In this document: positions 57,644 through 64,000 of the stretch, in pieces | Layout: each line of letters opens with the position of its first letter | Numbering within the stretch: the stretch's first letter is position 1 | Assembly (NCBI RefSeq): GCF_002575655.3 | Contig: NC_053040.3 | Coordinates: 151,033,148 to 151,097,147, forward strand | DNA from: Aegilops tauschii subsp. strangulata | Lineage: Eukaryota; Streptophyta; Magnoliopsida; Poales; Poaceae | Length of the DNA stretch: 64,000 nt | Reading direction: 5' to 3' | Made by a program: the position numbers and the translations under genes | The notes under the pieces: generated by a model | What the model was told of the DNA's origin: nothing | Seen by the model: only the letters and a program-made list of their open reading frames with translations | Databases searched by the model: none

Positions 57644-58008
57644 AGTGCAGATGATGGGGTCGATCTCAAGTGGGAGTTCGACGAGGAACGTGGTCGTTAT
57701 TATGTGTCTTTTCCTGATGATTAGTAGTGGAGCCCAGTTGGGACGATCGGGGATCTAGCATTTGGGGTTGTCTTATTTTCATTTGGATCTTGACCGTAGT
57801 CGGTCTATATGTTTGTATTTTGGATGATGTATGAATAATATTTATGTATTGTGTGAAGTGGCGATTGTAAGCCAACTCTTTATCCCATTCTTGTTCATTA
57901 CATGGGATTGTCTAAAGATGACCCTTCTTGCGACAAAACCACTATGCGGTTATGCCTCTAAGTCGTGCCTCGGCACGTGGGAGATATAGCTGCATCGTGG
58001 GCGTTACA
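57644..58008 (+). repeat. Truncated 3' LTR of the Tekay-like element (365 bp)
   Basis: It corresponds to 56265-56629 of the 5' LTR with about four substitutions (for example GATGATTAG against GATGATCAG and CTCGGCACG against CTCGACACG). It ends GTTACA before CTCTT. Confidence 0.95.
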
Positions 58009-58013
58009 CTCTT
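58009..58013 (+). other. Target site duplication, right copy (CTCTT)
   Basis: Exact match to 52436-52440. Confidence 0.95.
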
Positions 58014-59055
58014 GGTATTGGCAACCTTGATCACCGCCAGCTTCTCTTCTCGCACTTCCCAGCAGTGGACACGAACCAGGGACAGAGCCACATCAGCGCC
58101 GCACCAAGCGGAGGACTTCTTCCATTCTTGCACTCGACCGGGAACCTCATTAAGTCGAGTCATCAGAGATTCAAGGTCATTCTGGAGCGTTGCCCTTGGC
58201 CAGAGTGCCATGTCAATTCGCGACACCGTGACTTTCAATCGAGCCAGATAGTCGACAATGCCAGCGACACGGGATTCCAGTCGGAGCACGTTCATAGCAG
58301 CTTCATCCTTTATAGGAGAGAGGATGGGGTCCAAGCTCGTTTCAACTCGTATAGTTTCTTCCTCGAAGTTCTGGCAAAATTCTGCACACACAATACAACG
58401 ATGAGTCAATGGTTATATATCGAGTCGACAGCAACAAGTCAGTCAGACAAAGGAAAGCACCTTCAAGCATGATGTACAGCTTCTTGGCAAGCCCTCCCAG
58501 ATAATTCTCCAGATCGTCCCGCTTGCGAGCTATGCCTTCCATCTTTTCGGTCAGGTTCTTCTTGTCCTTCTTCAGACGAGTCGCCTCCTTGTTGTCTTCA
58601 TCAAGGGAAGTTTTCAGCTTGGCATTCTCCTCTTCCAGCTTGCCGACTGAAGCCAGCTTTTGGTCAGCCAGTGCAGTTTTATCTTCAACCGCTTTCTGCA
58701 CAGCTACAAGGTCTTGATCCTTCTTCGCCAGATCTTGGTTTAGTGTTTCTGAAAGAAGCAACACTCGGTTCAGAAAAAGCAAATAACACCCAGTTCAATA
58801 AATAAGCAGTCGACGAGTTTTTCATACCAGCAGCTTCGTCCTTGGCCTTCTGCAAGTTTGTTTTGGCTAGCTCCAGGTCGAGGTTGAGCTGAATGTGCTT
58901 CTGCTCCAGGTTAGCAAAATGAGCTCCAAGTTCATAGGATTTATGTAATCAAAGGATAGTCAGTCGGCAGGTGAAAAGATTGGTTACTTCAGAACAATAG
59001 AGTGATAAATTCAACAGGTTCTAAGACTACTGCTGAATCAAACATCCAACAGTAG

Positions 59056-59390
59056 TCTCGGGGACTACACCCAGTGGGTGCACTTAGCGTGCCCCCACTG
59101 GTCCAATTTCCACTCGACATGGTCCGCCCAGACCGAGTGTAAACAAAAGAGAGAGAAGAGTGATTCTCAGACCACAGTCGACTGCCCGCAATCCACTATG
59201 GTCTCGGGGACTACACCCAGTGGGTGCACTTAGCATACCCCCACTGGCTCATGTTCCACTCGACACGGTTCGTCCAGGTCGAGTGAGAAAAATTCCGATT
59301 CTCAGACCGAGTCGACTACCCGCAGTCAACTATGGTCTCGGGGACTACACCCAGTGGGTGCACTTAGCGTGCCCCCACTGGTTCAAAGAT
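59056..59390 (+). repeat. Degenerate tandem repeat (about 135-146 bp, three units)
   Basis: TCTCGGGGACTACACCCAGT and GTGGGTGCACTTAGC recur at 59056, 59202 and 59336, with CCCCCACTGG and CCACTCGAC between them. It lies in a likely intron of the Tat-2 antisense ORF. Confidence 0.8.
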
Positions 59391-61662
59391 TCAATTGACA
59401 TAAATTAGTCGACTCAAGACACAAATCTACTCAACGGCATGTCAAAGCACCCACTGGGTGTACTAATGCAAAATGTAGACCGATGGAAAGATCCTTCAAG
59501 GAAAGTTTTCAGGTAGCATATCCTAACAGAACAAGCTAAAGAGACAGTCGGCAATCTACTAACCTGGACGTTGCTCTGGAGAGCCGAGCTGGCGTCATAA
59601 GCAGCTTGGCTAGCCTCCCGGACCATCTTCATCTGCTCCATCATAATGCCCTCCTGACGTATAGCCTCCTTAGCAGCACCCACCTGGTCCTCTAGGACAT
59701 GATGTGCAGCAAAAAGTGAAGGTGGTTCAGCTGGAGTCTGCGCGGTTGACGCTGAAGGTTGAGCACTCGACAGTGGTACATCAAAGGTGACAGAAGTCCG
59801 ATTGGCATCGCCAGCCTCCTGGATTATCGGTTCCATCACCGGCGTCGACTGAGGCGTCTTGCCAGATGACGTCTTCCTGCTTCTCCTTCCCAAGGGCTTC
59901 AGCGGCACATCCTCTTCGTCGTCTGGGAGATCAATAACATTGGGAGGAGCTGCAAAAAGAGTCAATCACGAGAATTCAGTCGACCAACAACAAGATTGAG
60001 AAAATAAAGACAAGTTTGCAAAGACCATAGCTGGGTTAGAAGTGACCGCATCTTCCATGTCCTCATCTTCGTTTTTATGAGCAGAAGTCCCAGAAGTAGC
60101 AGCACTGCAGATTCAAAATCCACTCGGTCAGAACGGGGAAGTAAGTCGACCAAAGAACGAGTCGTGCCAAATTAAGGAGTCAAATTCAGAAATTACCCGG
60201 AAGCAATGGGGATGTCCACTTTGATCCTGGGCAGGGCCTTCTGCGGTTTTGACAGCGCAGCTTTCGGTTGCTTCGGTGCCTTCTTAGTCGGCGCAGGAGA
60301 AGATGTTCGAGGGCGCTTTGACGACTGCCCGGTCTGCGCAGTCGCTTTACCACGGATGCTTGCCGGATCGTGAGTGTGCTTGGATCGCCTTTCCCTACGG
60401 GGAGGTGAGTCGACCTCTTCTTCATCACTCGGGTCGTCGCTCTCCTCGTCCTCTTCTCCATCAGAGTGCCACTCGCCGCTCTCGCCTCCGCTCGCCTCCC
60501 CCTCTGGATCCTGCTCCTGCTCCCCGTTGGGCATCTAGTACATCACAGTAAGGGCCTGAAAGACAACAAGCGAAACAAAAAAAATCAGTCGGTTCACAAC
60601 AAACAATTACATGATAAATCAAGAAAACACTCGGGAATTTAGAGTTGGACCTTGTCTGGTTCATACGAGTTGTCGAGTGGAGGGATCCTCCTGGACCCCC
60701 TGGGGTTATCCTTGTTGCCAGTGATACCCCTCAGCCACTGCTCCACTGTATCCTCGTCAACTTCCTCTGGGTGGATCCGAGTGCTATCATCAATGCCCGA
60801 ATACATCCACATCGGATGGTCACGAGCTTGAAGTGGCTGAATGCGTCGTATGAGGAAGACCTCCAACAGATCCATGCCGGTCACGCCATCACGGACGAGC
60901 TGGACCACTCGCTCGACCAGCACCTTCACCTCCGCTTTCTCCCCCAGGGTCACTTTCAAGGTGGAGGGCTTCTTGACTTGAGCGACGGAAAAGGGGGGAA
61001 GTCCCGTCGACTGACCTGGAGTCGGCCGGTCTTTGCAGTAGAACCAGGTCGACTGCCACCCTCTGACTGACTCGGGAAGGATCATGGCTGGGAAAGTGCT
61101 TTTACCTCTCATTTGAATCCCGAGACCCCCACACATCTGGATCACATGCGTCCTCTTGTCACTCGGATTGGCCTCCTTGACCGACTGAGAACGACACGTG
61201 AAAATGTGCTTGAAGAGTCCCCAGTGTGGTCGACAACCCAGGAAATTCTCGCACATGGACACGATGGTGTTGGGGGAAAAGTGATGAAGTTGTGCTCCAA
61301 AGAAGTTCAAGATACCTCGGAAGAAAGGATGGGGAGGCAAAGAAAACCCGCGGTCGAATAGCCAGGAGAACACACTCACCCTCATGCGGCCGCGGCTCGG
61401 TCTCGTCCACCGGGAGCCGCGCTGATTCGTGGGGGATCAATCCCCCCTCGAGCAGATCGTCGATGTCATCCTGACGGATCGTCGACCGAATCCAATCGCC
61501 CTGGATCCAGCCGCGCGGCAGGCCGGAACTCGACGAAGATCCGCCCCGGCTGGACTTCTTCCCCTTCGCGTTCGCCGTCGCCTTCTTCACGCGCTCCAAG
61601 ACCACCATCTTCTCCTTCCCCATTGCAGCGGGCGGAGCTCGAACAGAGCGGCGGCGCCGAGA

Positions 61663-63535
61663 GCCAAGGTGTCGGGTGAGCCATTCGTCGTGCATGCTGT
61701 GCTTAAAGGCCGCTAGGCCTTCGGCATCCGGACAGTCGACGATCTGGTTCTTTTTAATTAGGAACCTGGTCCAGAATTTCCTGGCCGACTCTGCGGGCTG
61801 TTGAACGATGTGACTTAAGTCATCGGCATCCAGAGGTCGGACGTATGTACCCTGGAAGTTGTCGCGGAAGGCATCTTCCAAGTCCTCCAAGCTGCCAATG
61901 GAGTTTTCTGGCAGGCTATTTAACCAGTGCCGAGCTGGTCCCTTGAGCTTTAGCAGGAGGTATTTGATGGCATGAAGATCGTCACCGCGGGCCATATGAA
62001 TATGGAGGAAAAGTCCTCAATCCTTACTGTGGGATCTGTTGTTCCATCATATGATTCGATATTCACGGGTTTAAACCCTTCTGGGAATTCATACTCCATT
62101 ACTTCGTTAGTGAAGCAGAGGGGGTGTGCGGCGCCTCTATATCGGGCCAAATCACGATGCAGTTCGGATGGAGTCCGTCTGTAGTTTTCGGCCTGGGTGT
62201 GGTTATGCTTGTCGCGCCAGGCTAGATAGCCGTCCTCGTGCATCGTGGCATGCCCCCGCGATCCATAGATCGATCTGGTCTGACCTGCTCTATTTTCCAA
62301 GTCCTGCCGTAGATCGTACGTATATTCCCGAGCTGTTGTGTCTCTAGTTTTACGGCGAGGTAGTACGGGCTGGTGTTCGGCTTGAATTGTCATTTTGCCA
62401 CAACCACATGGTGGTCGGTCGGCCACGTTACGTGCTGATGGTACGAGCTCCAGTGCCTCGTCGTTGAATTGAGGTAGCAGCTTACGCATTGGGTAAATCT
62501 TGGTTGGGCGCCCGAGGCCATATTCCTCAGCTGCCAGGACATTAGTCCACCTGTCATTGAGCAGATCTTGGTCAGCTTGAAGCTGCTGCTGCTGCTTCTT
62601 TTTTAGGCTCCTTGCAGTGGCTATTAGCCAGCGCTTAAAGCACTCCTGCTCAAGGGGTTCCTCAGGCACGATAAAGTCTTCGTCGCCGAGGCTCACCTCA
62701 TCCTCAGAGAGTGGAAGGTAATTACTATCCTATGAGTCTTCGTTTGCAGCCTGTTCATCAGGGCTAATTTGCCCATCTTCCCAATCGTCCTGTTCGGAGG
62801 TTGGCTCGACGGGGTCTTCTTGGTCATTGGCGTCGTCCGGAGTATTGTTGTCTTCGGTGCCGGTATTGCTGTTTTTTCCACGGCATGATTTAGAGCGGCG
62901 TCGCTGACGTCGGCGCTTTGGTTGTGCCTTAGGAGGCTTATCCTCAACTGGATTTTTCTCGTTATCACTTTACCCTTTTTGGGTGTATCCACCATGTACA
63001 CGTCATATGAAGAGGTGGCCGTCCAGCGTCCGGTAAACGGCGGGTTTTGGGCCTGCCCTTCTCCGGCATCATCGTCCATACCGTCGATGTCTTCGGAGCC
63101 GTGATTGAGCATGTCGGTTAAGTCCTCGAAAGTGGCTATGAAGTGGGTGGTGGGTGGGACGTAAAATTCCCCGCTCTCAGCCCCTAGTCCGGGCTAGGCA
63201 TAGTTCGGATGTTGCCGCTCTGTAATGACGAGGCATCGCATTAAGTCCAGAGCCTCACTTAAAGGTGAGGTTTGGCCAGGGAGAAGAGAGTCCGTGGGGT
63301 ACGGCGGGAGGGAAACTCCTTGGCCGAGCTCACACGAACTCCGAGGGTTCGGAGCCAGTGTTCGGAGAAGAGTCCGGCTTCATGATGATTGCCAGTGACA
63401 CTACTTCCTCTGGCTCTCCCGTACTAGGCACAATAACCGCAAAAAGTCCGGTGGGCTCGGAAATCCCGTCTTCGGACCTGGTCATGCGCTCTGGATCTAA
63501 GGCCAGAGCAGAGGTTGGGGTCACTGATGAAGCTA
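61663..63535 (-). pseudogene. Second copy of Tat-1 gag, partial
   Basis: On the minus strand it holds the gag region from the acidic N-terminal part to the ARKFWTRFLIKKN segment. It ends at the duplication breakpoint, so nucleocapsid and protease are absent. A longer open stretch (62696-61950) starting MSLGDEDFIVPEEPLEQE is preserved here, while in the first copy that part is interrupted near 42788. The gag core (YDGTTDPTVRIEDF) is frame-shifted near 62010. Confidence 0.85.
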
Positions 63536-64000
63536 TGTACCAAGGGTAGGGTCATAGGCCTGACCTAGATACCCTCCCCTAGGACATCACCCTAAAGCCA
63601 GAAGCATTCGAGGGATATCATCATCCATTCGACCATAAGCGTTCCACTCGGAAGACTCGAAGCCACTCGACCGCAACAACTATCACTCGACAGACAGTAG
63701 ATCTAAAGTCACTCTGCACAGCAATGGTCGGGCGTTTACTTCATAGACTTAATGATGATTTATGTCACTTTATTACTAGCGTTACCAGTAACGCCATCTC
63801 TTTATGTAACTTAAACCCCTTGTAACGTGGGCTGGCTGGGGTCTGGGCGCACTCTATATAAGCCACCCCCTCCACTGGCACAAGGGTTTGACCCCCTGTA
63901 ACACACACACACACACGCATAATCCAGTTGACCGCCTCCGGGCTCCGAGACTTAGGGCTATTACTTCCTCCGCGAAGGGCCTGAACTCGTAAAACTCATG
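63536..64000 (+). repeat. Second copy of the Tat-2 LTR, cut by the window end
   Basis: It starts TGTACCAAGGGTAGGG and includes the TATATAAG box near 63855. A CA microsatellite near 63901 is longer than in the first copy. The last about 80 bases of the LTR and whatever follows are outside the window. Confidence 0.9.

Larger units (their letters stand above)
52441..58008 (+). mobile_element. Tekay/Del-like gypsy element, non-autonomous, 3' LTR truncated
   Basis: A complete 5' LTR (52441-56629), about 1 kb of internal sequence (56630-57643) and only the last 365 bases of the 3' LTR (57644-58008) are flanked by the CTCTT duplication. The internal region has no gag or pol motif. The junction into the partial LTR falls at AGTGCAG, a match of several bases between the internal sequence and the LTR, as in illegitimate recombination. 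The two LTR copies agree at all but about four of 365 positions, so the insertion is fairly recent. Confidence 0.9.
52324..61623 (-). pseudogene. Antisense ORF of Tat-2 (Transposase_28 / putative gypsy type transposon), split by an insertion
   Basis: The start codon is at 61623 on the minus strand (MGKEKMVVLERV), opposite to Tat-2 gag-pol. After one frame change near 61380 the shared domain follows: FSLPPHPFFRGIL, FFGAQLHHFSPN, CENFLGCRPHWGLF and WQSTWFYCKDRP, to about 60640. Further coding-like blocks are separated by intron-like sequence: acidic then basic PKKAPKQPKAAL (60534-60193), LPDDEEDVPLKPLGRR (59965-59550), a long coiled coil LEEENAKLKTSLDEDN (58782-58470), and a last block (58409-58014) that continues at 52440-52324 on the other side of the Tekay-like element. 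It is still in frame if one CTCTT copy is removed. The last residues are EPASPPPAE. Function is unknown. The coiled coil and exon-like layout match Tat-1. Confidence 0.75.
43856..61662 (+). mobile_element. Tat-2: Tat-lineage gypsy element with 5' LTR, gag-pol and antisense ORF
   Basis: The 5' LTR (43856-44393), primer-binding site and gag-pol (44452-50660) are followed by tandem repeats (50826-52130) and an antisense ORF (61623 down to 52324) that is split by a Tekay-like insertion (52441-58008). The usual spacer of about 550-700 bases plus 3' LTR does not follow the antisense ORF. Instead the sequence jumps at 61663 to Tat-1 gag. The five bases before the LTR (AGCTA) would be the target duplication. 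Confidence 0.85.
61663..64000 (+). repeat. Second copy of the Tat-1 gag / Tat-2 LTR junction (duplicate of 41980-44313)
   Basis: From GCCAAGGTGTCGGGTGAGCC at 61663 the sequence follows 41980 onward to the window end, with an offset of about 19680-19683 bases. It crosses the same Tat-1 gag to Tat-2 LTR border (63535/63536). Differences are about 6 in the first 240 bases and about 10 in the last 455, so divergence is roughly 2-2.5% throughout. Confidence 0.9.

Overview
The window looks like one intergenic island of a large grass genome, most likely Triticeae (wheat, Aegilops or barley group). The basis is recognition of the repeats: long-LTR Tekay/Del-like gypsy LTRs, an Athila-like gypsy element whose LTR opens TGATACGTCC, a Maximus/SIRE-like copia element with an envelope-like ORF, Tat-lineage gypsy elements with an antisense ORF, and CACTA ends. 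Family names come from sequence recognition, not a database search. No intact host gene, tRNA, rRNA or CRISPR array was found.

Layout. 1-2677 is the tail and 3' LTR of a Tekay-like element. 3274-6331 is the only gene-like stretch: a two-exon F-box/DUF295 gene with a frameshift, then a NAC-domain fragment with an in-frame stop. 6340-11939 is repeat-rich: a four-copy diverged direct repeat, a GTAC-rich patch, minisatellites and the right end of a CACTA element. 11940-15469 is the 3' part of a Tat element (antisense ORF plus 3' LTR). 15470-16255 is a second CACTA end. 16256-20397 is a Tekay-like LTR and 20398-20620 is an LTR remnant of another gypsy element. 20621-28660 is the 3' part of a copia element, followed by a third CACTA end (to 29002) and an unassigned 326 bp.

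From 29329 to the window end lies a deep nest. An Athila-like element (+) is interrupted at 35468 by a Tat element in minus orientation (Tat-1). Tat-1 is interrupted at 43856 by a second, plus-strand Tat element (Tat-2). The antisense ORF of Tat-2 is interrupted by a Tekay-like, non-autonomous element at 52441-58008 that still has its CTCTT target duplication. At 61663 the sequence jumps back: the Tat-1 gag / Tat-2 LTR junction seen at 41980-44313 recurs at 61663-64000 with about 2% divergence. This suggests a tandem duplication with a period of about 19.7 kb, or a gene-conversion event.

The most interesting content is (i) the recurring nested junction, (ii) three independent Tat elements that each carry a coding-like gene antisense to gag-pol between pol and the 3' LTR, and (iii) several hairpin structures at transposon ends and in an LTR. 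All protein-coding regions here are broken by stops or frameshifts; none is expected to give a full product.
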